From Palleronia sediminis (lineage in GTDB: Bacteria > Pseudomonadota > Alphaproteobacteria > Rhodobacterales > Rhodobacteraceae), in NCBI RefSeq assembly GCF_004358695.1, contig NZ_SNAA01000016.1, positions 1 to 64,000 of the forward strand: a stretch of 64,000 nt of DNA, in the 5' to 3' direction. A program made the translations under genes and the position numbers. The notes under the pieces were generated by a model. It made no database searches and was not told the DNA's origin. It was given only the letters and a program-made list of their open reading frames with translations. Positions within the stretch are counted from its first letter, which is position 1; every line of letters begins with the position of its first letter. Positions 1-8,231 of the stretch are shown here, piece after piece.

Positions 1-291
1 ACCGAACAACGAGCCAGATCAACCAACCCGCCGCCAGCCCCGGAAGACCGCCCCAACCGCGCCTCAGCGCCGCCGGTGAAGCGCTATCTACGGACCACCA
101 ACCAAACCCGCAAGAGGGAAAATCGCCTGCTCGCGAAAAAGAGAGCGTGACGTGGGGTGAGCCGCTGCCAAGCCCCCTTCCCCGCGCCGATCCTGCCGGA
201 AAGCCGAAAGGTGCTGTCGCGCGTTTCCCGGTGGTCAGGCGCGCCGGCACCCCCCTAGACTCGGGCAACGATCACAGGACCGGGGACGGAC
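1..291. other. 5' flank with no recognisable gene
   Basis: This stretch lies before the first recognisable gene. I see no convincing coding sequence: the frames open here give low-complexity, Pro/Arg-rich translations with no family resemblance. It probably carries the promoter of the cupin gene that starts at 292, but I could not pick clear -35/-10 elements. Confidence 0.4.
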
Positions 292-1161
292 ATGACCGCA
301 CGCTATTACGCGCCCACCGGAGGGCATCCGCCGCAGGACCAGCTGCTGACCGACCGGGCGGCGTTCACCGACGCCTATGCCGTCATCCCGCGCGGCACGA
401 TGCGCGACATCGTCACCAGCTTTCTGCCGTTCTGGACGGGCACGCGGCTCTGGGTGTTGTCGCGCCCGCTCAGCGGATTTGCCGAGACGTTCTCGCAATA
501 CATCATGGAGGTCTCGCCGGGCGGCGGATCGGACCGCCCCGAGACCGACCCCGGCGCCGAGGCCGCGATCTTTGTCGTCGAGGGCACGGCCACCATCACA
601 ATCGAAGGCGTCGATCACACCCTTTCGCCGGGCAGCTATGTCTACATGCCGCCTGCGACGGACTGGGCGTTCCACAACGAATCGGACGCGCCGGTGCGAT
701 TCCACTGGCTGCGCAAGGCCTATGAGGCGGTCGAGGGGCTCGACCTGCCCGATGTCGTCGTGACCTCGGATGCCGAGGTCGCGCCCGTGGCCATGCCGGG
801 CACGGATGGCGCATGGGCCACGACACGCTTTGTCGATCCCGCCGATCTGCGCCACGACATGCATGTCACCATCGTCACGCTGCAACCCGGCGCGGTCATC
901 CCCTTTGCCGAAACCCACGTGATGGAGCACGGGCTCTACGTGCTCGAGGGCAAGGCAGTCTATCGGCTCAACCAGGATTGGGTCGAGGTCGAGGCGGGCG
1001 ATTACATGTGGCTGCGCGCCTTTTGCCCGCAGGCCTGCTATGCCGGCGGGCCGGGTCCGTTCCGCTACCTGCTCTACAAAGACGTCAACCGGCACATGGC
1101 CCTGCGTCCGGCGCTGTCCGCGCCGATGCGCCGTGCGGACCTCAGGCAGGCGGCCGAATAG
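292..1161 (+). CDS. allE: (S)-ureidoglycine aminohydrolase, bicupin AllE
   Basis: The 289-residue protein has two cupin domains (about residues 60-135 and 190-265). AllE deaminates (S)-ureidoglycine, formed from allantoate, to (S)-ureidoglycolate in the cytoplasm. The C-terminal cupin carries the expected manganese ligand set E207, H209, H213 and Q247, inside ETHVMEH and FCPQ. The product is the substrate of AllA, encoded at 8232-8729, so the gene belongs functionally with the purine operon although the bhc cluster lies between them. Its last 20 bp overlap the end of the convergent regulator bhcR. The enzyme that makes ureidoglycine (allantoate amidohydrolase) is not in the window. Confidence 0.88.
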   Translation: MTARYYAPTGGHPPQDQLLTDRAAFTDAYAVIPRGTMRDIVTSFLPFWTGTRLWVLSRPLSGFAETFSQYIMEVSPGGGSDRPETDPGAEAAIFVVEGTATITIEGVDHTLSPGSYVYMPPATDWAFHNESDAPVRFHWLRKAYEAVEGLDLPDVVVTSDAEVAPVAMPGTDGAWATTRFVDPADLRHDMHVTIVTLQPGAVIPFAETHVMEHGLYVLEGKAVYRLNQDWVEVEAGDYMWLRAFCPQACYAGGPGPFRYLLYKDVNRHMALRPALSAPMRRADLRQAAE

Positions 1162-1990
1162 GCGCCACCCCGGCAATGGCGACGGTCAGCTCGGCCGCCG
1201 CCGACATCACGGCCGCGGCGATGGGGGCGCTGCGGTCGCGGTCCATCCGGCTCGTCGGTCCCGAGACCGAGATCCCCGCCACCGCCTCGCCGTGAACGTC
1301 GAAGACCGGCGCCGCGATGCAGCGCATCCCGACATTGCGTTCCTCGTCGTCTATGGCGTGACCGCGCGCCCGCGTCGCCGCGAGATCGGCGGCCAGCGCG
1401 TCGGCGCGTTGCAACGTCTTGGGCGTGAAGCCCGGCAGCCCGCTGGCCGCCGCGATCCCCGCCACGCGGGCGGCCGGCATCTCGGCCAGCAGAGCCTTGC
1501 CGATCCCCGAGGCATGCAACGGCGACAGGGTGCCCGGCGGGAAAAAGGCGCGGATGGCCTCATGCGTCTCTACCTGGCTGAGAAACAGGACCGAATCACC
1601 CTGCACGCGACCCAGGTTGGCCGTCTCGCCCGTGACCTCCATCAGGCGGCGCATGATCGGGCGGGCGCGTTCCACGAGGCTGGTGCGGCGCAGGAACTGC
1701 GCGCCGATGACGAAGGCGCGCGGCCCGACATGCCAATGCTGCTCGAGCCGGTCGAGCTCGACCAGCCCGCGCGATTCGAGCGTCACGAGAACGCGGTAAA
1801 CGGTCGCGGGCGACTGGCCGAGATCGCCCGCCAGCGTCGAGAGCGACAGGCCCGAATGCTGCCCGAGATGGTCGAGGATCGCCATCGCGCGGTCGAGCGA
1901 CTTGACCACCGCGGCGCCCGTATCGTCCCAGCCGCGCGGGCGTCCGCGCATCTTGCGGGTGGTCCCGCCGGCATCCCTGGGGGAATCCAT
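1142..1990 (-). CDS. bhcR: IclR-family regulator of the beta-hydroxyaspartate cycle (BhcR)
   Basis: This 282-residue IclR-type regulator has an N-terminal winged helix (about residues 28-90, with LSTLAGDLGQSPATVYRVL as recognition region) and a C-terminal effector-binding domain (about 105-275). It is divergent from bhcABCD, the arrangement known for BhcR of Paracoccus denitrificans, where glyoxylate is the effector. The start is ambiguous: ATG at 1990 (MDSP) or ATG at 2011 (MFGK). The upstream ATG lies inside a palindrome that looks like an operator, so the shorter form is annotated. The 3' end overlaps allE by 20 bp. The frame stays open far upstream through bhcA, but that extension is antisense shadow. 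Confidence 0.88.
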   Translation of the reverse strand: MDSPRDAGGTTRKMRGRPRGWDDTGAAVVKSLDRAMAILDHLGQHSGLSLSTLAGDLGQSPATVYRVLVTLESRGLVELDRLEQHWHVGPRAFVIGAQFLRRTSLVERARPIMRRLMEVTGETANLGRVQGDSVLFLSQVETHEAIRAFFPPGTLSPLHASGIGKALLAEMPAARVAGIAAASGLPGFTPKTLQRADALAADLAATRARGHAIDDEERNVGMRCIAAPVFDVHGEAVAGISVSGPTSRMDRDRSAPIAAAVMSAAAELTVAIAGVAPIRPPA

Positions 1991-2010
1991 CGACTGTGCC
2001 TTGCCAAACA

Positions 2011-2035
2011 TGAAATTCGATTTCACGATATGAAA
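2011..2035. promoter_or_regulatory. Candidate BhcR operator 1 (overlapping TGAAA/TTTCA dyads)
   Basis: Two overlapping inverted repeats are visible. TGAAAT-TCG-ATTTCA spans 2011-2025 and TTTCA-CGATA-TGAAA spans 2021-2035. The site lies at the 5' end of bhcR and would allow autoregulation. Symmetric AT-rich dyads suit the dimeric IclR family. Assignment to BhcR is inference from position and symmetry. Confidence 0.55.
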
Positions 2036-2077
2036 AATATAACGCCTTGGCAACACGCGTGAATCCGCCCCTGCGCG

Positions 2078-2100
2078 TTTTTGAAATCGTTTTTCAAAAA
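2078..2100. promoter_or_regulatory. Candidate BhcR operator 2 upstream of bhcA
   Basis: A perfect 9-bp inverted repeat, TTTTTGAAA (2078-2086) and TTTCAAAAA (2092-2100) around a 5-bp spacer, lies 58 bp upstream of the bhcA start. Its TGAAA/TTTCA core matches the dyads at 2011-2035, which suggests one protein binds both sides of the divergent promoter. Confidence 0.55.
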
Positions 2101-2158
2101 AATATCCCTGCGCCCGAAACACGGCTACACAAGGGCATACCCTATCAAGGAGACGGTC

Positions 2159-3349
2159 ATGAGCTTCCAGAACCCGGTTTTCATCCCTGGCCCGACCAAC
2201 ATCCCGCGCGAGATCCTTCAGGCCTGCTCCATGCCGACGATCGATCACCGGTCGGCGCTGTTCGGCAAGATCCTGCATCCCTGCCTCGAGAACGTGCGCA
2301 AGATCCTCAAGTCGCGCAGCGCGCATGTCTTCATCTTTCCCTCGACCGGCACCGGCGGCTGGGAAACCGCGATCAGCAACACCCTGTCGCCCGGCGACAA
2401 GGTTCTCGCCGCGCGCAACGGCATGTTCAGCCATCGCTGGATCGACATGTGCCAGCGCCACAAGCTCGAGGTCGAGATCGTCGAGGCGCCCTGGGGCACG
2501 GGCATCCCCGCCGACCGCTACGAAGAGATCCTGACCGCCGACAAGGGCCACGAGATCAAGGCCGTGCTGGCCACCCATAACGAGACCGCGACGGGCGTGC
2601 GTTCGGACATCGCCGCGGTGCGCCGCGCGCTGGATGCGGCGGGCCACCCTGCCCTTCTGCTGGTCGACGGGGTCAGCTCCATCGGGTCGATGGATTTCCG
2701 GTTCGACGAATGGGGCGTCGATATCGCCGTCGCCGGGTCGCAAAAGGGCTTCATGCTGCCGCCGGGCCTTGCGATCCTCGGGTTCTCGGACCGCGCGATG
2801 GAGGCGACCCGCACGGCGCGCCTGCCGCGCACCTTCTTCGACGTGGCCGACATGGTCAAAGGCTATGCCGCGAACGCCTATCCCTACACCCCCGCCGTCG
2901 GGTTGATGAACGGGCTCAAGCTCTCGACCGAAATGCTGCTGGCCGAGGGGCTCGAGAACGTGTTTGCCCGCCATGCCCGTATCGCCGAGGGCGTGCGCGC
3001 CGCGGTTGGCGGCTGGGGGATGAGCCTTTGCGCGGCGTCGCCCGACCTCTATTCCGATACGGTCAGCGCCATCCGCACCCCCGAGGGGTTCAACGCGACG
3101 ACGCTCGTCACCCATGCAGCGGAAACCTATGGCGTGGCCTTCGGAGTCGGCCTCGGCGAGGTGGCCGGCAAGGTCTTTCGGATCGGCCACCTTGGCAGCC
3201 TGACCGATGTCATGGCATTGTCGGGTATCGCCACGGCGGAAATGTGCATGGCCGATCTCGGCCTCGATGTGAAACTCGGCTCGGGCGTCGCGGCGGCGCA
3301 GGAATACTACCGCGCGCACCCGGCCGCGCTGCGAAAGGAAGCGGCATGA
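2159..3349 (+). CDS. bhcA: L-aspartate--glyoxylate aminotransferase BhcA
   Basis: The 396-residue protein is a class V PLP aminotransferase of the alanine/serine-glyoxylate type. The PLP lysine is K196 in GSQKGF, and D170 in VDGVSSIGS contacts the cofactor ring. BhcA transfers the amino group of aspartate to glyoxylate, giving glycine and oxaloacetate, the entry and regeneration step of the beta-hydroxyaspartate cycle. The start is the ATG preceded by AAGGAGAC; the frame is open 26 codons further upstream but without a ribosome site. It overlaps bhcB by ATGA. Serine-glyoxylate aminotransferase would be the alternative call, but the four-gene context settles it. Confidence 0.92.
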   Translation: MSFQNPVFIPGPTNIPREILQACSMPTIDHRSALFGKILHPCLENVRKILKSRSAHVFIFPSTGTGGWETAISNTLSPGDKVLAARNGMFSHRWIDMCQRHKLEVEIVEAPWGTGIPADRYEEILTADKGHEIKAVLATHNETATGVRSDIAAVRRALDAAGHPALLLVDGVSSIGSMDFRFDEWGVDIAVAGSQKGFMLPPGLAILGFSDRAMEATRTARLPRTFFDVADMVKGYAANAYPYTPAVGLMNGLKLSTEMLLAEGLENVFARHARIAEGVRAAVGGWGMSLCAASPDLYSDTVSAIRTPEGFNATTLVTHAAETYGVAFGVGLGEVAGKVFRIGHLGSLTDVMALSGIATAEMCMADLGLDVKLGSGVAAAQEYYRAHPAALRKEAA

Positions 3350-4314
3350 AGGACGACGCTCCGATGGAGATCCCCGGCTACGAGGACATGCTGGCCGCGC
3401 ATGAGCGCATCCGCCCGCATATCCGCCGCACGCCGATCCTGACCTCGGACTATCTCAACGAACTGACCGGCGCGCAGCTTTTCTTCAAATGCGAGAACCT
3501 GCAGGAGCCGGGTGCCTTCAAGGTGCGCGGCGCCACCAACGCGGTTTTCGGGCTGAGCGAGGACGAGGCCCGGCTGGGCGTGGCGACCCATTCCTCGGGC
3601 AACCACGCCACCTGTCTCAGCTACGCGGCCGGGCGCCGGGGCATCCCGTGCAACGTGGTCATGCCGCGCACCGCGCCGCAGGCGAAAAAGGATGCCGTGC
3701 GCCGCTATGGCGGCACGATCACCGAATGCGACCCCTCGACCACCTCGCGCGAGGAGACCTTTGCCCGCGTGCAGGCCGAGACGGGCGGCAATTTCGTTCA
3801 CCCCTACAACGATCCGCGCGTGATCGCGGGTCAGGGCACCTGCGCCAAGGAATTGATGGAACAGACCGACGGCGTCGATATCGTCATCGCGCCCATCGGC
3901 GGCGGCGGGATGATCTCGGGCACCTGCCTGACGATCTCGACCTTCGCACCCGAGACGCAGATCATCGCGGCCGAGCCCGAACAGGCCGACGATGCCTATC
4001 GCAGCTTCAAGGCGGGCCACATCATCGCCGACGACGCGCCCGAGACGATCGCCGACGGGCTCAAGGTTCCGCTCAAGGATCTGACCTGGCATTTCGTGTC
4101 GCGCCATGTGACCGATATCCTCACCACCTCCGAGGACGAGATCGTCGACGCGATGAAAACGACGTGGAAATATCTGCGCGTGGTCATGGAACCCTCTTGC
4201 GCCCCGCCGCTGGCCGCGATCCTCAAGAACAAGGACCGTTTCGCCGGCAAGCGGGTCGGCGTGGTCATCACCGGCGGCAATGTCGATCTCGACAAGCTGC
4301 CCTGGACACTTTGA
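3346..4314 (+). CDS. bhcB: beta-hydroxyaspartate dehydratase BhcB
   Basis: This 322-residue fold-type II PLP enzyme belongs to the threonine dehydratase/serine racemase family. The Schiff-base lysine is K59 in GAFKVRG, and the phosphate-binding loop is the glycine-rich PIGGGGMISG. In the cycle it dehydrates erythro-beta-hydroxyaspartate to iminosuccinate. There is no C-terminal ACT domain, so allosteric threonine deaminase is unlikely. Translation is probably coupled to bhcA through the ATGA overlap; bhcC begins 17 bp downstream. Confidence 0.92.
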   Translation: MKDDAPMEIPGYEDMLAAHERIRPHIRRTPILTSDYLNELTGAQLFFKCENLQEPGAFKVRGATNAVFGLSEDEARLGVATHSSGNHATCLSYAAGRRGIPCNVVMPRTAPQAKKDAVRRYGGTITECDPSTTSREETFARVQAETGGNFVHPYNDPRVIAGQGTCAKELMEQTDGVDIVIAPIGGGGMISGTCLTISTFAPETQIIAAEPEQADDAYRSFKAGHIIADDAPETIADGLKVPLKDLTWHFVSRHVTDILTTSEDEIVDAMKTTWKYLRVVMEPSCAPPLAAILKNKDRFAGKRVGVVITGGNVDLDKLPWTL

Positions 4315-4331
4315 AAAACGGAGTCTCTCAC

Positions 4332-5495
4332 ATGAACGCACCAGTGAAACTCGAAGGGCTCGAAGTCGGCTATGACGTGCCGGCCCTGCCCGGCATGGAC
4401 GAGGCCGATATCCAGACCCCCTGCCTGGTCCTTGATCTCGATGCGCTCGAGCGCAACATCAAGAAGATGGGCGACTACGCCAGGGCCCACGGGATGCGTC
4501 ACCGCGTCCACGGCAAGATGCACAAGTCCGTCGACGTGGCCAAGCTTCAGGAAAAGCTCGGCGGCGCCGTGGGCGTGTGCTGTCAGAAGGTGTCCGAGGC
4601 CGAGGTCTTTGCCCGCGGCGGCATCAAGGACGTGCTCGTGTCGAACCAGGTCCGCGATCCGCAAAAGATCGACCGCCTGGCCCGTATCCCCAAGCTCGGC
4701 GCGCGCGCGATCTGCTGCGTCGACGATCTCGAGAACGTGCCGCAGCTTTCCGAGGCGGCGCAGCGTCACGGCACCCAGATCGAGTGCCTGGTCGAGATCG
4801 ATTGCGGCGCCGGCCGCTGCGGCGTGACCACCACCCCCGCGGTCGTGGAGCTTGCCAAGGCGATCGAGGCCGCCGACGGGCTCAAGTTCGCCGGCATCCA
4901 GGCCTACCAGGGCGCAATGCAGCATCTCGACAGCTATGACGAGCGCAAGGCCAAGATCGACGTGGCCGTGGCGCAGGTCAAGGACGCGGTCGACGCGCTC
5001 AAGGCCGAAGGGATCGAGTGCGACATCGTCGGCGGCGGCGGCACCGGCAGCTACTATTTTGAAAGCAACTCGGGCGTCTATAACGAGCTGCAATGCGGCT
5101 CCTACGCGTTCATGGATGCCGATTACGGCCGCATCCTCGACGCCGACGGCAACCGCATCGACCAGGGCGAGTGGGAGAACGCGTTCTTCCTGCTGACCCA
5201 GGTGATGAGCCACGCCAAGCCCGACAAGGCCATCTGCGACGCCGGCCTCAAGGCGCAATCGGTCGATAGCGGCCTGCCGGTGATCTACGGGCGCGACGAC
5301 GTGGAATACGTCAAGTGCTCGGACGAACATGGCGTGATCGCGGACCCCAAGGGCGTGCTCAAGGTCGGCGAAAAGCTGCGCCTCGTGCCTGGCCATTGCG
5401 ACCCCACGGCGAATGTCCACGACTGGTATGTGGGCGTGCGGGGCGGCAAGGTCGAAACCGTCTGGCCCGTCTCGGCCCGCGGCAAGGCCTACTGA
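4332..5495 (+). CDS. bhcC: beta-hydroxyaspartate aldolase BhcC
   Basis: The 387-residue protein is of the D-threonine aldolase/alanine racemase-like fold (DSD1 family). The N-terminal TIM-barrel carries the PLP lysine, K62, in VHGKMHKS. The C-terminal beta domain carries a metal site with the typical PGHCDP motif. BhcC condenses glycine with glyoxylate to give (2R,3S)-beta-hydroxyaspartate, the carbon-carbon bond-forming step of the cycle. Two hairpins separate it from bhcD, the second with a T tract. D-threonine aldolase is the alternative from sequence alone. Confidence 0.92.
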   Translation: MNAPVKLEGLEVGYDVPALPGMDEADIQTPCLVLDLDALERNIKKMGDYARAHGMRHRVHGKMHKSVDVAKLQEKLGGAVGVCCQKVSEAEVFARGGIKDVLVSNQVRDPQKIDRLARIPKLGARAICCVDDLENVPQLSEAAQRHGTQIECLVEIDCGAGRCGVTTTPAVVELAKAIEAADGLKFAGIQAYQGAMQHLDSYDERKAKIDVAVAQVKDAVDALKAEGIECDIVGGGGTGSYYFESNSGVYNELQCGSYAFMDADYGRILDADGNRIDQGEWENAFFLLTQVMSHAKPDKAICDAGLKAQSVDSGLPVIYGRDDVEYVKCSDEHGVIADPKGVLKVGEKLRLVPGHCDPTANVHDWYVGVRGGKVETVWPVSARGKAY

Positions 5496-5516
5496 GCGCG
5501 CTCGCACGTCCCGCAC

Positions 5517-5538
5517 GGCCGCGCCTTGGGGCGCGGCC
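5517..5538 (+). other. Perfect intergenic hairpin after bhcC
   Basis: GGCCGCGCC (5517-5525), loop TTGG, and GGCGCGGCC (5530-5538) form a perfect 9-bp stem 21 bases after the bhcC stop. No T tract follows directly. It may protect the bhcABC message end or pause polymerase ahead of the stronger hairpin at 5544-5584. Confidence 0.55.
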
Positions 5539-5543
5539 CATAC

Positions 5544-5594
5544 CGCCCGCGCATCCGGCCCCCCCAGGGGTCACGGCGCGGGCGTTTCTTTTTT
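5544..5594 (+). terminator. Terminator-like hairpin inside the bhc operon (bhcC/bhcD)
   Basis: CGCCCGCGC (5544-5552) pairs perfectly with GCGCGGGCG (5576-5584) and is followed at once by TTTCTTTTTT (5585-5594). This is the layout of an intrinsic terminator, although the 23-base loop is longer than usual. It sits between bhcC and bhcD with the bhcD ribosome site directly after the T tract, so it would lower bhcD relative to bhcABC rather than end the operon. Confidence 0.6.
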
Positions 5595-5614
5595 GTCCAA
5601 GGAGAACTTTGCCC

Positions 5615-6580
5615 ATGTTCATCGTGCCCGAACGCGACATCGCCGATCTGATGACGCAGGAGGCCGCCTATGACGCGGTCGAAAAGGTGTTCGCGTCGAT
5701 GGCGTCCGGCGACGCCTACAATTTTCCCGTCATCCGCGAGGCCATCGGCCATGTCGGCGCGCTCTACGGCTTCAAGGGCGGGTTCGATCGCGCGGGGCTG
5801 ACGCTGGGGCTCAAGGCGGGCGGCTACTGGCCCGAGAACCTCGAGCGGCACGAGATCATCAACCACCAGTCGACGATCTTCCTGTTCGATCCCGATACCG
5901 GCCGCGTCAGCGCCATGGTGGGCGGCAACCTGCTGACGGCGCTGCGCACGGCGGCGGCCTCGTCGGTGTCGATCAACCACCTCGCGCGCAAGGACGCCAA
6001 GGTGATGGGCATGATCGGCGCGGGCCATCAGGCAAAGTTCCAGCTTCGCGCGGCGCTGAAGCAGCGTGCGTTCGAAAAGGTGATCGGCTGGAACCTCCAC
6101 CCCGAGATGCTGCCCAATATCGAGGAGGTCGCGCGCGAGGCCGGCTTGCCCTTCGAGGCGGTCGAGCTCGACGGGATGCGCGAGGCCGATGTGATCGTGT
6201 CGATCACCTCGTCCTTCGAGGCGTCCCTTGCCGCCGATCAGGTCAGCCCCGGCACGCATGTCGCCTGCATGGGGACCGACACCAAGGGCAAGCAGGAAGT
6301 GGCGCCCGAGCTGCTGGCCCGTGCCACCGTCTTTACCGACGAGGTCGCGCAATCGGTCAGCATCGGCGAGGCGCAGCACGCCGTTGCGCAGGGCCTCATT
6401 GCCGAGGGCGATATCAACCAGATCGGCGCGGTGGTGAACGGCACCCATCCGGGCCGCAGCTCGGCGGACGAGATCACGCTGTTCGACGGCACGGGCGTCG
6501 GGCTACAGGATCTGGCCTGCGCTGCGGCGGTCGTGGCGCTCGCGCGTGAAAACGGGACGGCCATCGAGGTCGAGGTCTGA
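5615..6580 (+). CDS. bhcD: Iminosuccinate reductase BhcD
   Basis: The 321-residue protein is an ornithine cyclodeaminase/mu-crystallin family reductase. The Rossmann glycine motif GAGHQA lies at residues 135-140, and the N-terminal part carries the family's substrate-binding region (GLKAGGYW). BhcD reduces iminosuccinate with NADH to L-aspartate, closing the beta-hydroxyaspartate cycle and resupplying the amino donor for BhcA. The start is the ATG after CAAGGAGAA. It is the last gene of the operon and is followed by a strong terminator at 6609-6635. Confidence 0.92.
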   Translation: MFIVPERDIADLMTQEAAYDAVEKVFASMASGDAYNFPVIREAIGHVGALYGFKGGFDRAGLTLGLKAGGYWPENLERHEIINHQSTIFLFDPDTGRVSAMVGGNLLTALRTAAASSVSINHLARKDAKVMGMIGAGHQAKFQLRAALKQRAFEKVIGWNLHPEMLPNIEEVAREAGLPFEAVELDGMREADVIVSITSSFEASLAADQVSPGTHVACMGTDTKGKQEVAPELLARATVFTDEVAQSVSIGEAQHAVAQGLIAEGDINQIGAVVNGTHPGRSSADEITLFDGTGVGLQDLACAAAVVALARENGTAIEVEV

Positions 6581-6608
6581 GGCCACACCCCATCGTCGGC
6601 CCGACAGG

Positions 6609-6635
6609 CGCCCCCCGGTTTCCGGGGGGCGTTTT
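6609..6635 (+). terminator. Intrinsic terminator of bhcABCD
   Basis: CGCCCCCCGG (6609-6618), loop TTT, and CCGGGGGGCG (6622-6631) form a perfect 10-bp GC stem followed by TTTT. It lies 28 bases after the bhcD stop. Confidence 0.85.
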
Positions 6636-6663
6636 CCGTTTCGCGCCGCGCCCCTCGGCCATG

Positions 6664-6691
6664 AAAAAGGCCCCCCGGAAACCGGGGGGCC
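6664..6691 (-). terminator. Intrinsic terminator of the purine operon
   Basis: On the minus strand a 10-bp stem built from GGCCCCCCGG and CCGGGGGGCC (6669-6691), with a three-base loop, is followed by TTTTT (6664-6668). It ends the operon whose last gene is the permease. The stem is nearly identical to the bhcD terminator 33 bp away, so the two convergent operons share a paired terminator sequence. Confidence 0.85.
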
Positions 6692-6716
6692 CTGATCGTC
6701 CGCGGAGGCGGCCGGG

Positions 6717-8195
6717 TCAGACGTTGGCGGCCGTGGCCTCGGTCTTGGCCTTGAGGCCCGCGCCGTGTCCGGTCAGCCCGCCCGAGACTTCCTCGGTCGA
6801 CTCGTCGGCCAGGGTTTCGGGCAGGATCAGGTTCAGCACGATGGCGATGAAGGCCGCGGGCAGGATGCCGCTTTCGCCCAGCACACGCAGCGTATCGGGC
6901 AGGTGCTGCAACGCGCTGACCGTGGTCGGCCCGGTATTCATCACCTCGAGCTGAAGACCCAGCCCGACTGACAGCGCCACCGCAAAGATCACCATGTTGC
7001 GCCGGTTCCAGTTCACGTCCGACAGCATCGACACACCGGCCGCGACGACCATGCCGAACATCACGATCACGCCGCCGCCCAACACCTCGATGGGCACCGT
7101 GCGGATGACGCCGCCGACCTTGGGCACGAGCCCGCAGACGATGAGAAAGATGGCGCCGATGGTCACGACATGGCGGCTCATCACGCCGGTCATGGCGATC
7201 AGCCCGACATTCTGGCTGAACGAGGTGTTCGGGAACCCGCCGAAGATACCGGCGACCGCCGAGCCGAGCCCGTCGGCATAGGTCGCGCCGGTGATCTCGG
7301 CATCGGTCGCCTCGCGCCCGGCACCGCCCTTGCAGATCCCCGACACGTCGCCCACCGTTTCCACCGCCGAGATGAAGGCCATCAGGCAGAAGCCGATGAT
7401 CGCCGCGACGCTGAACTCGATCCCGTACTTGAATGGCTGCGGCAGCGCGAAGGCGGCCGAGTTCTCCCACGAGCCGACGATCGCCTCGAAGGGCAGCTTG
7501 CCGACGAGGATGCAGTAGACATAGCCCACGAGGATGCCGATCAGCACGGCCGAGATCGACAGCATCCCGCGCGCGAAGAACTTGAGCCCCAGCGTGACGA
7601 AGACCACGATCAGCGCCGGTGCCCAGCTTGCCATCGAGCCGTAGCTCTCGGACCCGCTGGCCTTGGCCGGCACGCCGCCCGCCGCGTATTCGATGCCGAC
7701 CTTGACCAGCGCGAGGCCGATCATCGTGACCACCAGCCCGGTGACGAGCGGCGGCAGCGCAAAGCGGATGCGCCCGATGACGAGCCCGAGCGCCGCGTGG
7801 AACATGCCGCCGATCAGCACGCCGCCGAACAGCGCGGCCAGTGCGTCGACACCCTTGCCCGCGACGAGAGGGATCATGATCGGGATGAAAGCGAAGGACG
7901 TGCCCTGAACGATGGGAAGCGCGGCGCCCACGGGACCGATGGTCAGCGTCTGGAGCAGCGTGGCGACGCCGGCAAAGAGCATCGACATCTGGATAAGGTA
8001 GAGAAGTTCGGGGAAATCGGGGCTGTTGGAGCCGAAGCCGAAGCCCGCCGCCCCGGCCACGATGATCGCCGGGGTCACGTTCGAGACGAACATCGCCAGA
8101 ACGTGCTGGATGCCCAGCGGAATGGCGCGATGCAGCGCCGGTGTATAGTTCGGATCGCGGAGCTGTTCCGGCGTCCCGATGGATGATGCGGCCAT
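6717..8195 (-). CDS. NCS2-family purine (urate/xanthine-type) permease
   Basis: The 492-residue inner-membrane protein has about 12-14 hydrophobic segments. The nucleobase-ascorbate transporter signature appears as QNVGLIAMTG, the form seen in proton symporters for xanthine and urate (UacT, XanQ and PbuX relatives). It is the third gene of the operon puuE-uraD, allA, permease, 36 bp after allA, so uptake of urate or xanthine is the likely role. Uracil uptake is less likely given the neighbours. The exact substrate cannot be read from sequence. Confidence 0.85.
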   Translation of the reverse strand: MAASSIGTPEQLRDPNYTPALHRAIPLGIQHVLAMFVSNVTPAIIVAGAAGFGFGSNSPDFPELLYLIQMSMLFAGVATLLQTLTIGPVGAALPIVQGTSFAFIPIMIPLVAGKGVDALAALFGGVLIGGMFHAALGLVIGRIRFALPPLVTGLVVTMIGLALVKVGIEYAAGGVPAKASGSESYGSMASWAPALIVVFVTLGLKFFARGMLSISAVLIGILVGYVYCILVGKLPFEAIVGSWENSAAFALPQPFKYGIEFSVAAIIGFCLMAFISAVETVGDVSGICKGGAGREATDAEITGATYADGLGSAVAGIFGGFPNTSFSQNVGLIAMTGVMSRHVVTIGAIFLIVCGLVPKVGGVIRTVPIEVLGGGVIVMFGMVVAAGVSMLSDVNWNRRNMVIFAVALSVGLGLQLEVMNTGPTTVSALQHLPDTLRVLGESGILPAAFIAIVLNLILPETLADESTEEVSGGLTGHGAGLKAKTEATAANV

Positions 8196-8231
8196 GGTGG
8201 TCCTCCCTTTAGCCTTTCGCCGACACCCCGA

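Noticed and set aside
1142-3319. 725-residue minus-strand frame joining bhcR to a long upstream part
   Set aside because: Residues before the regulator run antisense through bhcA and are an Arg/His-rich shadow. The real protein starts at 1990 or 2011.
3996-5516. 506-residue minus-strand frame over bhcB/bhcC
   Set aside because: It is antisense to two genes with clear PLP motifs; its composition (Val/Asp/His-rich) is the usual high-GC shadow.
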